A stretch of 64,000 bases of DNA, from assembly GCF_019925205.1 (NCBI RefSeq), contig NC_083566.1:35347558-35411557 (forward strand), read 5' to 3'. Shown here in pieces: positions 12,001 through 22,500 of this stretch (position 1 is its first letter; every line of letters starts with the position of its first letter). Below the pieces are notes generated by a model. It was not told the DNA's origin, searched no databases, and worked only from the letters and a program-made list of their open reading frames with translations. The position numbers and the translations under genes are program-made. Source of the DNA: Metopolophium dirhodum. Taxonomy: Eukaryota > Arthropoda > Insecta > Hemiptera > Aphididae.

Positions 12001-14470
12001 CCATACCATTCAGTTAGAGGTTCATTTGTATATCATCAACCAAAAGCATCAACTTCCGAACCCTATAATTTTGTTCAAGTAAATAAAATATCATATTTTA
12101 TCAACTATATTATAACTATATAATTCATTAATGTAGGTTGCTTTAGTTTATCTCATAGCCCAGGTGCTAAAAGTGTTTTTTTTTCTTGTGGTACGCTGCC
12201 ACTAGTGGTTTGACCCATTTCGGTTTTAACGGAGAGGACAACCCTCCCTTTCAATAAAAGCGTTCACATTACAACAAAATTTTAAAAATGGAAGTTTTAT
12301 ACTTGCAATGGTCGTGATTCAAGAATTTTCTCTATGGCTCATCCACTATCAATCTATCTACAAAAAGTGAATGTTAACTTAGCATCTGCAATGCAGACTA
12401 CTAATAATTTAAGTGTTCTGATAAAGGAAGTGCGTAACAATATACGGTCAAAATGTCATGATTTATTTAGCACAGCTGAACAACTTGCTAAAAAAATTGA
12501 AGAGAAAATCAAAATTTCAAGGGTGACACAATTTCAACAATACAGAGAAAATTACGAACCAACTTCAGCAGAAAATTACTATCGGGTATTCATCGCGTTT
12601 ATTGACCATTTCATCTCGCAATTAGAACTTAGTTTTACTAAACACAAAAATACACTCTCGATTATTCAGAACTTTATACCAAACAAACTAATACAATTAT
12701 CCGAAAATGAAATCGAGACGAGTACTGTAGTGATGTCAAAACAGTGGCCAATCGTTGTAAGCTCATGTGACAATATTTTAAACAAAGTAGTTCTACCGTG
12801 GAAACAAAGATGGATATAGCCGCAGATTAACTCCCTTGCACTTTTATCGACACAATAAGTTATTGTGATGAGTTATTGTTACATAAAGACGTATACCAAT
12901 ATTTGAAAATTAGCGCTACGTTGCCTGTTACAGTTAACAGTGTAAAACGGAGCTTTTCAACATTAAAACGTTTGAAGTCATATTTGAGGAATTGTACAGT
13001 GGAAAATCGTATAAATATATTGGCTCATCTATAAGTATCAATAGAAAAATAGAAAGTTAATGTTTTAAAAATTTTTTTTTTTATTTATGGTAGTAATTAC
13101 TTCTTAAGTTAAGTTAATTTCAGACTTCAATACACATTATGTTATAACATGTAAATTAAAAATAATAACACGAATACAAATTAATAATCTATTAAAGTTT
13201 ACCATATGTTGTGTTATGTTCAGGTCATCCAATTTGTTAATTTAAAAATTAACATCCCCCCCCCCCCACCAAAAAGTCTAAGTACGTCACTGAGTTGACC
13301 TTACCAATTTTAGCTCACTTATATTTTTATAATTTATTATTGGTATAAAAAATTAACCGATTTAGCGCATCTACCACCAACGCCAAATGATTTTAGGTTG
13401 TTTGAAGGTGTTGTAAAAAATCAGCAGACAAAAATTCGGACCCAAACATATAAGTAAAAATTTAAAAACTTTTAAAAAAAATTATATTATTAACATTTTT
13501 TTTATAATATATTTGAGTTAGAATTTTTGTCTGCTGATTTTTATAATATAATATGAAAATATTGTTTTAGAGAAAAGAGCCAGAGTATACAAAAGTCCGT
13601 CAAAAAGGAAGAAAACTTAGAGATCCTCATTCGGAAAGTCAAGGTGATAAATATTAAAAAATATAATGTACCTAAATAAGATTTTTAGTTCATTGTACAT
13701 ATTTGATGTGTGTAAGTGTGTGTTATACACTATTTGAGCAATTTCTATTCATTGGGTACTATTTAAGATGACATTTTAACAAAATGACTATAGTAGTTTA
13801 ATGAGGATTAAAAAATAAACATTAAGAACTGGTCTGTTTCAGAATCAGACAATTTAGGTAGTACAGATTCTGAGGTAAAGCGGATTCTAACTCTTCACCT
13901 ACCTATTTCAGAGTATGACACTCATGGTAGTGACTCTGACAATGGTGAAGCACGACGAAATCAATCAGCAAGCCAAGAACTTGTTTCCTTTAGACACCGA
14001 ATGAGTAGAGGTATATTATTTAAATAAAAGTTAAATATTATACAAAAAATACTACACAGTTATAATAAGTTTATTTTATAGAAGTGAGCAATGAAGGCAC
14101 CAGCTCTTCGTCAGAGACCTCAATAGCCGAAGTTAGAAAACCATCTGTAATTCCTCCTCTACGGAAGCCTAAATCAAAAAGCCAAATATTTACAAAAAGG
14201 TCACTGAAGAATAACAGTGGGTTTTCAAGTCATAATGATGAAATTAATTTTAGGTACAGGTTTTAATAGTTTTTCATCAATTTTAAATGGAATATAATAC
14301 ACGTTTTGGGTTTTAGTGAGCGTTTAAATCCTCCGGCTAGGTTTTCAGACTCTAGACCAATGCGACAAAACGAGGGAAATGAATATGAACGCCGCCCAAA
14401 AATATCATCTCATCAACGAAGATCGCCTAGAAGACTTACACAAGAGACTTCATTCCAAATAGATGTCTAG
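3..14470 (+). CDS. Dscam: Dscam-type cell adhesion receptor, 5'-partial, 30 exons
   Basis: Homophilic neuronal adhesion and guidance receptor of the Dscam family, single-pass in the plasma membrane; the signal peptide and first half of Ig1 lie before the window. Exons seen: 1-57, 123-302, 437-748, 804-1103, 1167-1460, 1525-1932, 1991-2152, 2217-2510, 2578-2697, 3511-3684, 3804-3954, 4569-4717, 4786-4917, 4978-5145, 7702-8040, 8136-8282, 8369-8524, 8591-8730, 8795-9100, 10074-10194, 10264-10362, 10441-10626, 11123-11425, 11503-11649, 11712-11837, 11909-12078, 13571-13643, 13843-14010, 14082-14253, 14317-14470. All junctions are GT-AG and keep one frame of 1901 residues. Domain order with approximate residues of the partial protein: Ig1 1-78, Ig2 to 182, Ig3 to 282, Ig4 to 380, Ig5 to 480, Ig6 to 570, Ig7 to 668, Ig8 to 766, Ig9 to 866, FN1-FN4 to about 1275, Ig10 to 1369, FN5 to 1464, FN6 to 1565, membrane segment about 1584-1610, cytoplasmic tail to 1901. 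This is the canonical Dscam order. Tail motifs such as EICPYATFEL and NIYSGPYHSVRGSFVYH are family hallmarks. Ig2, Ig3 and Ig7 each have one exon version, so this is a non-hypervariable paralogue (Dscam2/3/4 type), not the Dscam1 type with exon arrays. Confidence 0.93.
2698..3510 (+). other. Dscam intron within Ig8, no gene
   Basis: An 812-bp AT-rich intron splits Ig8. It holds a short palindrome near 3247-3277 (TTAGCAATTA against TAATTGCTAA) and no recognisable coding or mobile sequence. The next intron over 300 bp, 3955-4568, also shows nothing recognisable. Confidence 0.6.
5655..7065 (-). mobile_element. Degenerate jockey-like LINE fragment (reverse transcriptase and C-terminal part)
   Basis: Remnant of a non-LTR retrotransposon lying antisense in the Dscam intron between FN1 and FN2. 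Read on the minus strand, broken frames from about 7060 downward give RT motifs: LERII-like (LMERIILKK), an AGF-PNRSC block with a stop replacing the Arg, the QGSPLAPILFNVYT block near 6640-6695, and the catalytic block at 6583-6594, where the usual YADD reads YAND. Further on come the SVAEYC...RSAH...WLPYLASIEPPHIRR block (6090-6290) and an LN-I-TG-GRC block near 5800-5840. Several stops and frameshifts show it is inactive. The 5' end (endonuclease domain) is missing, as usual for truncated LINE copies. Family placement rests on remembered motif similarity. Confidence 0.8.
9251..9512. mobile_element. MITE-like inverted-repeat element in a Dscam intron
   Basis: About 262 bp with imperfect terminal inverted repeats. 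The left arm contains AACAAGGTATGATCACAA and the right arm carries its reverse complement (TTGTGATCATACCTTGTT) within a longer match of roughly 30 bp. It lies in the 973-bp intron that splits Ig10 (9101-10073). It has no coding capacity. Superfamily unknown because no clear target duplication was found. Confidence 0.6.
10627..11122 (+). other. Dscam intron between FN5 and FN6 with a long A-run
   Basis: AT-rich intron without a gene. A run of more than 20 adenines at about 10957-10979 could be the tail of an old retroposed sequence, but nothing recognisable precedes it. Confidence 0.5.
12290..13292 (+). pseudogene. hAT-family transposase remnant inside a Dscam intron
   Basis: A stretch open from 12334 to 12819 (161 codons) encodes the central to C-terminal part of a hAT transposase of the ZMYM1-like or 52-kDa-repressor-like group. 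After a stop and frameshift, sequence near 12860-13030 gives the hAT C-terminal dimerisation block (SVKRSFSTLKRLKSYLRN, then ENRINILAHL). A C-rich run and a terminus ending GTACGTCACTG at 13282-13292 look like the right end of the element. No matching left terminus is visible, and the N-terminal BED-type DNA-binding part is missing, so the copy is truncated and inactive. It lies in the same orientation as Dscam between two cytoplasmic-tail exons (12078 and 13571). Confidence 0.75.
13416..13542. repeat. Perfect 22-bp inverted repeat next to a Dscam splice acceptor
   Basis: Positions 13416-13437 and 13521-13542 are exact reverse complements (core TCAGCAGACAAAAATTC), separated by 83 AT-rich bases. 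The right arm ends 28 bp before the exon starting at 13571. It could be a tiny MITE or an RNA hairpin in the pre-mRNA. Confidence 0.8.
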
Positions 14471-14647
14471 TCAATTTAGTTATAAATACAACGCAACATT
14501 AATTTATTTGTATTTGACTAAAACAATTTTTTCAATTCCTACATTTTGTACTTTTATTTATTATTGTAAGACTCAAAATATAATATTTTTTACTTTAATA
14601 CCCAATAAGTTTTATACCTCTTATTAAACAAATCAAAATTGAAGTTT

Positions 14648-14653
14648 AATAAA
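14648..14653 (+). terminator. Candidate poly(A) signal of the Dscam gene
   Basis: An AATAAA hexamer lies 178 bp after the Dscam stop codon (TAG 14468-14470). It is the first canonical signal I see downstream. The region is AT-rich, so other signals could also be used. Confidence 0.4.
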
Positions 14654-14952
14654 TTTCACAAACATTTTGATCTGTAAGTTTATCGATAAAATTAATTATT
14701 TATATAACCTATTACATTTCTATAAATAATTTTATAGTTAAAAAGTAAATATATAATTTTTAATTAATTATAAATCTATTAACATCTCCATAAGTTGCTC
14801 AAAATAATTGAATATACAATATAAGTTTCTATTCTTAGAATCGACTACAACATAATATTTTTGAGTTCTTCTTTACTGTTAAAAATTTTTAAATGTTAAT
14901 TCTAGAATATTATTTAAACTAAAAATTTCCTAGTATAAATAGTAAATGCCTT

Positions 14953-15428
14953 ATACAGGGTGTATCTTATGTCATTGTACTCGTGGTTTTTTTAAATAAT
15001 TATATGGATCGATGACATAGAATTTCGTTAAAACGAAAATAGACGTGTTCCTTTATTTTTAACAGGCAATTTTTTTATAACAATTTTTAAATTTTAAACA
15101 CGCAGGTGTACCAATAGCAAAATCAACTTTATTGAACGTTAATAAACTAGCGAACCAAAATTGATGATTTGACTATAAAAATTTTCAGAAAACAAAGCTT
15201 TAACAGAATCCATTAAAAAATACAGTAGTTACCCTTTGAAAAAATAAAGTTAATTTTGCTATTGGTGCAAGTGCGTGTTGAAAAATTTCGAAATTGTTAT
15301 AAAAAAAATTGCCCGTTAAAAATAAAGAAATACGTATTTTTTCATTTTAACGAAATTCTATGTCATCGATCCATAATCGTTAAAAACCCCCGCGTACAAT
15401 GACATATAAGATACATACTGTGTATTTA
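14953..15428. mobile_element. Long fold-back (hairpin) element downstream of Dscam
   Basis: The two halves are imperfect reverse complements over roughly 200 bp each. Paired blocks include TGTATCTTAT...GTCATTGTAC at both ends, ATCGATGACATAGAATTTCG with its complement, GGCAATTTTTTTATAACAAT with its complement, and ACCAATAGCAAAAT with its complement. There is no open frame. It looks like a fold-back MITE, and its transcript would form a long double-stranded stem. Confidence 0.75.
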
Positions 15429-15976
15429 AAGGACAGAGGTATATATTATGTAAACAGAATCATAATATTTTCCACCAAAACATTTTGTTTATTAGTTTTA
15501 TCGACGTTAAAAAGGCAACAAAAAATCATTTGTAAAGGTAAATAAATCCTATACATTGTCTTAGGTATATTCTAAGGATGTTTTTCAATCATGTGTTACG
15601 GTCTTAATAGAATATCAACCGGAAAGTTTAAGCTTAAAATTGTACTACCGTAATTGTCTACCACACACTATATACATACAATTAAATACATAATATTTGT
15701 ATATTTAGTACCTAATTCATGTGTTAAACTAGTCATAAATGATAAATAATAATAACGATTAATGATAGATATTAAAATGTCAAATTTGGATTATTCACTT
15801 TAAAATTTCCGTAATGCATGTAAGCATGTTGTGTAAGAGATTTCGTGTAGGGACAATATAATATGAAGTAGGTACGATATATGTTTTTGTTTTTTTTTTT
15901 ATAATATTCTTTAATTATTAAAATATGTATTATGGTTATGCTGTTGTTATTTAAGCAAACAGAAAATAGTTTTAGA

Positions 15977-16232
15977 CAAGGCTGGGCATTAACGAGTTAA
16001 AAAGTTAATTTAATTTTTAATTTTTAACTTAACATGTTACTTTTGGCTTTTCATTAACTTAACTGTTAACTTACTAAATTTATTTTTTAGCTAACGTGAA
16101 ATTAACGAATTAATTTTTCATTTTAAAAAGTAAGTTAAGTTAATTTATTTTGTTTTTAATTTAATTATATTTCACTATTTCAGTCTATTTCGTTTTCACG
16201 TCAAAAAATAATGATAAAATTGCCCAGCCTTG
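15977..16232. mobile_element. hAT-type MITE, copy 1, with intact 8-bp target duplication
   Basis: 256 bp bounded by a perfect 12-bp terminal inverted repeat, CAAGGCTGGGCA at the left and TGCCCAGCCTTG at the right. The 8-bp direct repeat GTTTTAGA flanks it exactly (15969-15976 and 16233-16240). An 8-bp target duplication is diagnostic of hAT elements. The inside is rich in TTAACTT/AAGTTAA and non-coding. A longer relative lies at 44261-44829. Confidence 0.9.
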
Positions 16233-18600
16233 GTTTTAGAGGTAGAAAACTAAATTAAAGAGTTAACTGTTAATTGGTTCTGTCATAAAAAACAGCGAAG
16301 TGCACAGTAATAATATGAATTATATTACAACTGCAGTATTCGTATATTAAATTATATCATAAGAAATTCAATAAATATGTGTATTTTATGATTATTTTAA
16401 CGTAACTTACGTAACTGGTACCTTATACACATTATTATATTGTTGTAGTGTTTACAAATATGGTATGAATGTTATTTGGATCAAACAGTTTTTATACCTA
16501 TAGGCTATAAAGTATAAATATTATTTAGTAGGTATGTTTATACACTATGATATAATATATAATAAATCATTTACTTATATTGTACAAGTTTAGTACTTAG
16601 ATAAATATAAATTCCATTAATATTATTTCCAGTTAAAAATTATAATATTATTAAAATGTTAATTATGTATATTCTGTTGTGATTTTTTATTTTATAACGA
16701 CGTTTGTATTGATAGAAAAATGGTTTATGTAGAAGACTTTAATAAAAGGATTTTTTTTTATCATTTTTTGTATATAATAAAGTTGGTTATACATTTTAAA
16801 ATGGAATTTTTCATCTGAGATCAACTTACATGTAAAATTGTTCAACAATACACGGGTTATACCTTATATTACCATTTAACCATGTAGGCATATAATATGG
16901 GATTCCAATATCCAAAAATACACTAATACAGTTATGAGACGTTGTTGGACTTTTGTTAGACATCGACTAAACTTGTTATTTATTTATGACGTATATCATT
17001 TCGTTTGACAAATAATTATTGAGAATAGAAAATCCATGTGACCGTTTACCGTAGGCAGTACTTATCCATAGAATAATATAATCCAAAAAAGTGATTTATT
17101 TCACGTGGCACGCGACAATGCGACATGTTTTATCTGGTCGTAGGTAGTCCCGGCAAATATCTACAAATTGATTGTTTTTGATTTTATTTTAGTCCTTGTT
17201 CCTACAAGCTATTAGCTAAATAATAATTATTTCACTTTGAACCTTTAAACAGTTTAAACGTTTAAGTCTTCAAGGTAATACGTCATACGATATTACGACA
17301 ACAGGACGACTTACGGTAAATATAAAATAATTTAAAATCTAATATTTTATGCTTGGACTTAAACTAAATACAGTTTACCTATTTTCAATAATTATAATAT
17401 ATTACAAAATACGAAAATACTAAATGAAATATATATACTTTGATAATATGATACGTATAACTTAATAAATTACCATTGGTTATAAATACTAGTAAAAATA
17501 GTATTGGTGTAATATAATTATAATGTTCTGTTAATTTCTGTGAATATTCAATATAATAACTATTATTACAAACTATTATTTATTAGGTAATCAATATAAT
17601 ATTTAATATTGTGGATTGTTATTAATTTTTTTTTTTTAAATTCATTTTTACAAAATGTAATATATTTTGATCTGTGGTTTAGGAATAAAATTAACTTAAC
17701 GTGACAATAAAATAAAGTAACTCATAAGACATAAGTTACTAAATAACATGGAAAAAAATGTAACTATCTTTATTTAAGTTAGTTAAAAGTAACAAAAGTT
17801 CTTTGAAAAAGTTTAAAAAAATAATATAATTTTAATTCTTATATCTATTTTTATAGTGTTATTTATTATACTCCTATATTATGTATATTGTATGTCATTG
17901 ACAATATTGATTCCATTTTTTTGTAATTAATAAGAATTAATTTGCCTAACTCATAAATTATTTGTAATTATTTATGTGTTGTGAGTTTTGATGGTATTAT
18001 TAGATATAGGTAATGTTTTCTATAATATTTAATACCTACTGAAAAGTTTTTTATTAGCTCGTAATATGTTGATTTTGATAGTCAGCGTGGATTTTTTGTT
18101 TTTATGTCGCCCAGTGATAATTTCTTAAAATATCCACTGGTCATTACTCAAAAAAATTAACAACTCACTAATATTGGTCTGCTGTTGGAGATAAATCGCG
18201 ACCGCATTCATTCCAGTATACTGTTTGTTTATTGTGCGTGTTTGGTAAGTTAGGCATTTAGTTTTTGTATTATTGTTAGTTTATAGTCTAGGTAAAGATG
18301 TTAAAAATGTTAAAAGTTGAACCATTGTTCCCTATCGGTTGCGTAGTTGAATCCCTATAAAAAAAAATGTTAAAGTAATTAATTTAATTTTGAAAACGGT
18401 ACCGAATAACACTACTGTCATCACAAAATGTTGGTGCTATAGCTGATTTTGGTGCCGATGTTGAACCCGTTACGTGAAGTCGTGGAGAAGGGTAAACCAC
18501 TTTGTAACTTTTTACCGGGTATATAGCACTCATTTCGAAAACGCTACGGCTGAATAGCACTGATTGAGCACTTTATTTAATGGTATTATAGCGGAAATCA
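16233..18600. other. Intergenic AT-rich DNA
   Basis: No coding exon recognised. The one identifiable piece is 16911-16967, nearly the reverse complement of 22155-22211 (shared core GACGTTGTTGGACTTTTGTT), so both belong to one dispersed repeat family. Confidence 0.6.
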
Positions 18601-19155
18601 GTGCTCGAATTTTTTCGCTAACATCACACACCTGCGACCATCTCGTTGAAAAGGCATTTTTTGATAGTTTTTAGTGCATTTAAATTCGCACCTTATCCTC
18701 ATCTTTGATAGGGCTCATAATATCTAATAAATAAATACTATCGTTTTGGTGAGTTATTTTAAGAAATCGTATTATCTATCAAGCGTTCGCAGCGATTCGG
18801 ATGTCTCAACAATAAATATTAATCTTTCTACTCATATCGACATATCGTACACGATACAATATTACAATGTGATGATATTATTTTATTACATATTTTATAA
18901 TATAGTGAACCGTTTTTACCAGTTGACGATAATTTATTTATGAATCAAGAGAATGTTGCATCGCGCGGTCGTTGATATATTTACGGTCCGAGAGCGACGA
19001 CGACGACGACGACACGACGACGAAGCTGGCTGCTAGCTGTACCGGCGCGGACAACGACGCCGTCCCGAAGGTACCACTGACGGTGACTACTGCAGCGTGA
19101 ACTGCACGAAGACGACTCGCGACGGTGGCGACGGAAACCGCAGAGCACACGTCGG
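18600..19155 (+). promoter_or_regulatory. CpG-rich segment with splice donor, possible promoter and untranslated first exon
   Basis: GC content rises sharply around 18950-19150 against the AT-rich surroundings, with many CpG steps and an ACG repeat near 19000-19020. It ends at GTCGG followed by GTGAGT (donor at 19156). This matches the look of aphid 5' exons. No downstream exon can be joined to it from sequence alone. Strand is inferred from the donor. Confidence 0.35.
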
Positions 19156-19830
19156 GTGAGTGATGGACGGACTATAATTATTATTGTATGGTGGCTAGGA
19201 ACGCGGACATCAGCAGTGCCAGATCCGCGGGAACGAAAAGTTTCAGGATTTGGCGGTGCGCGACTCCACGGCGAGGACTTCGGATGCGGCTGCAGACACG
19301 GCGCCGACGGGATGCCAGGCTAGGTCGAAAACTTCGGAGAGTTTCCAGGACAGGCGGTGCTGTCCGCCTAGATCCTCTCCCTTTTTCGCCCATTGGTCTG
19401 AGTGGTCCCGCCGGCCGAGTCGCAACGCGTACCGAGTCGCCGCCGGTTCCGCAGCACCCATATAATAATATTATAGTCTTCGTCGCTAGCTCCGATGAGC
19501 TTAGGTCACCGTCGTCGCCGTCGCCATCGTCGTCTTCGGCACCTGTGCAGTACCGTCTAGCGCACAACATCGCGCCCTATAGCCAATCGTCGCCAACCGT
19601 CATCGTTGCTCTCGCAACCGTCGTGGTCGGGTTCCGCCCGCTTCCACGGTCGTCTTCGCGTCCCCGGGCAAACGCGCCCGCGACTCTCGTCTCCCCGCAG
19701 GACCGGCCGCAAGAACGATGTAGAGGTGACCAGTGGCCATACACTGTTCAACCATTAACATCTGCACCACCACACACTCGCCATCACGTATCCCCCACTT
19801 CGCCTCGTCTTGACTGATGCCTTTTTTTTT
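19156..19830. other. CpG-rich intergenic segment
   Basis: GC-rich continuation of the segment before it. Frames are open on both strands because stops are rare in GC-rich DNA, and none shows domain features or a convincing start. It may be intron or promoter sequence of an unidentified gene. Confidence 0.4.
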
Positions 19831-20921
19831 TTTACAATTATATTGTTTATACATTCATTGTAATTTATTCTGCCACTTAGAGCACTTTTTTTTTTGTTTA
19901 AATTATTATTTCTGTTTTTTTTTCCAACATTGAGCAATTATCTTTTGTGTTACTTATTTATTTTTCGGCATAAATGTTTCAAAATTGTAAAGCACTCGTT
20001 AAGTATAATATATATCATTTATGATATTATTGAATTATCATTCATCTCACACCTCTTGTGTTTTTGGGTCATTTTTTTTCAAAATTATAAACCACGGTGT
20101 TTGACAATGATATTATTTTTATACTTGATATTATTTATTACATGTATTCAAATTATTATTATAATTTATATAATAAAATTGTTATTATATTATAATTTAT
20201 TATTGCTATATATTATAATATATTCAGTGATAAAATTATTATTTTTATACAGTAAAATGTTATTTCTTATTTTTTGTATTAAACAATAGGTACGATTTTA
20301 TTTATTACAACAGAATAAAGATCGTTGAACATGATCGTGGTCAATGGTCATGTGGGATCTATGAAGAATATTAACCAACAACTTTTTTGATACGAACCAA
20401 ACCTCAATAAAATATTATATTGAAGGTTTTGGCCTCGTGAAAGTATAGTTAGTGCAAAATATTGTCATGCACCATGCACATTGCACACATAATTGTAAAA
20501 TCAATTGTTGCTACGCTCAGAATCTAAAACAATAATAATAAAAACTATTGTTTTCGTTGTTGTTGAAAGAACACTTGCAGTACAGTAGTACACCCACATT
20601 ATATTTACGTAAAATTAGGTAGGTACTGCGTTGATCCGTCCATCGATCCACAAGAGGTCTGACGCTGTCGATTATGTTGATGATGACGACGATTCCTGTT
20701 GTGTACACAATAATAAGTTAAAAAATTCAGAACTATATATAAACTAATATACTGATACATTTTTAAACATATTATAAACAAATAAAAATTGCAATTAAAA
20801 AAAAACACATTTCTACACACCTAGTTACATATTTTGTTGAAGAGGTGAATTGATCGATAAGTGAAAAAAAACAATATTTTAGGTGTGTACTGAATATTTA
20901 TATCGCCGAAGATACGTAGAC
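19831..20921. other. AT-rich intergenic DNA
   Basis: Homopolymer-rich, strongly AT-biased DNA. Open frames here translate to low-complexity Ile/Tyr/Leu/Phe strings and are not credible genes. Confidence 0.6.
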
Positions 20922-21206
20922 CAGTGGTTCTTAAGCTGTGGTCAGCGGCGGTTCTATCTAAAATTAAAATACTACATTTTTATGAAAAATTATGTATAAG
21001 AAAAACAATTATAAATATGAAGGTATGCACTTACTTGATAATTAATTTGTAATAAAAATAAGTATTAAAATATTAGTTATGATAACATGAGATATTTCGT
21101 AAAAAAAGGTAGGTATAGGTATTCGAAAGAAAATTGGTAGGAGGTCCGCGATTTTTAAAAGTCTTCCATCGAGGGTCCATGTTGACCAAAAGTTTAAGAA
21201 CCGCTT
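20922..21206. mobile_element. hAT-like MITE with CAGTGGTTCTTAA terminus
   Basis: The left end reads CAGTGGTTCTTAAGCTGTGG. The right end near 21184-21206 carries the complementary pattern (TTGACCAAAAGTTTAAGAAC). These termini resemble the Charlie-type hAT ends known from animals. Flanking 8-mers match only partly, so the copy is old. It has no coding capacity. Confidence 0.6.
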
Positions 21207-21559
21207 TCGTGGTCGTAGAAGATTTACCGAGTACCTACCTATGTGTAATATAATATCTGATAATTCTGTAAGAGTTGATAAATTAATAAAGCCAAAGTAA
21301 GGTAAAATGTTAATGACCATAGAGTATTTACCAACAATATTATATACACAGAATTAATTATTGTAAAATTATCCACATTATCAGAAATTTACTTGGAATT
21401 ATTGCGCAATAATTAGAAAAAGTTACCATAAGTATTTTTTTTAGATTTAATTATCATATACTTATTTGTCATTGTCATATTTTGTCTCCGTCATAACGTC
21501 ACGCTCCAATCCTATCATATGAAAAACACACAACTTAGGTGTAAAATGAATCATGTAGT

Positions 21560-22085
21560 GCTATAGCGAAAATTATGGATTAAATAATTTTAAAAATTGT
21601 TGGAGTATTTTTTCTTCTTCTACAATGTGTAAACAAGTTTGTTGGACCACGTTTTAAAGTTGTTGGACACCAGAACTCAATAAAACGACACTTAAACATT
21701 TTTCAACATGAATAATAGGTGAAAAAACGAAAAATTTGGTGCTAGAAGAAAATGGTGATTTGAAAACTTAGGAAAGTTGTTGGTGTAATTTTTCTTGTTC
21801 TATGATGTCTAAAAAAGTTTGTTGGACCACATTTTAAAGCTGTTGGACAGTAGAACTCAATATAACGACGGTTACAAATTTTTAATATGAATATTATGTG
21901 AAAAAAACGAAAAATGTAGTGCTAGAACTGCTAGAAGAAAATGGTGATTTAAAAATGTAGGAAAGTTGTTGGAGTATTTTTTCTTCTTCTACGATGTGTT
22001 AACAAGTTTGTCGGACTATGTTTTTATGTTGTTGGGCACCAGATCTCAATATTAACGATAATAACGATAGTTAAAAATTTTTAAT
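21560..22085. repeat. Three diverged tandem units of about 185 bp
   Basis: Units start at about 21560, 21741 and 21930 (spacings 181 and 189 bp), the third shortened. Each runs: GCTAGAAGAAAATGGTGATT-like start, a GTTGGAGTATTTTTTCTTC block, an AACAAGTTTGTTGGACCA block, a GTTGGACACCAGA block, then AACGA and a GTGAAAAAACGAAAAAT block. Non-coding. Confidence 0.75.
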
Positions 22086-22154
22086 TGGGATATCATTTTT
22101 TATATGAACCAAACTTTACTACTTAACACTGTTTAAATTCAGAAAATTTTTTTT

Positions 22155-22500
22155 GTCGATGTCTAACAAAAGTCCAACAACGTCTCAAAACTGTATTAGT
22201 ATATTTTTGGATCTGTTTTTAGCGTTTTATTTTCATTTGTAGTGCTGGTTGTGAAGTTGGCACTACAAACTTTGAACATGAATAACTTTTGAAATACGTT
22301 CCAACAAATTCCAACAATGTTATATGAGTATTGTCGGTAGAGTTTTAATGTTTTTTTTTTTTTGTATATGTAGTGCTGGTCATGTAGTTGGCACTACAAA
22401 CTTTGAAATTGCATAACTTTTAATGTAGCTTCCAACAAATTCCAACAAGTCCGAGTATAGAGTTTGTTTTGTTGGAATGGTTTTAGATTATTGAGCCAAC
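22155..22500. repeat. Second tandem block, GTAGTGCTGG units of about 130 bp
   Basis: TGTAGTGCTGG...GTTGGCACTACAAACTTTG occurs at 22239 and again at 22369, each followed by TTCCAACAAATTCCAACAA. An inverted relative (TTTGTAGTGCCAG) sits near 22500. 22155-22211 is repeated in reverse orientation at 16911-16967. Together with the previous array this looks like one complex repeat element of roughly 1 kb. Confidence 0.65.

Noticed and set aside
13863..13911. Possible mini-intron (GAG then GTAAAG to TTTCAG) inside the Dscam exon 13843-14010
   Set aside because: The intervening codons read VKRILTLHLPISEYD, which I recall as a conserved part of insect Dscam tails, so the exon is taken as continuous.
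19188..19817. 209-codon open frame on the plus strand
   Set aside because: It lies in CpG-rich DNA where both strands are open in several frames. The peptide is Arg/Ser/Pro-rich without domains and no splice structure supports it.
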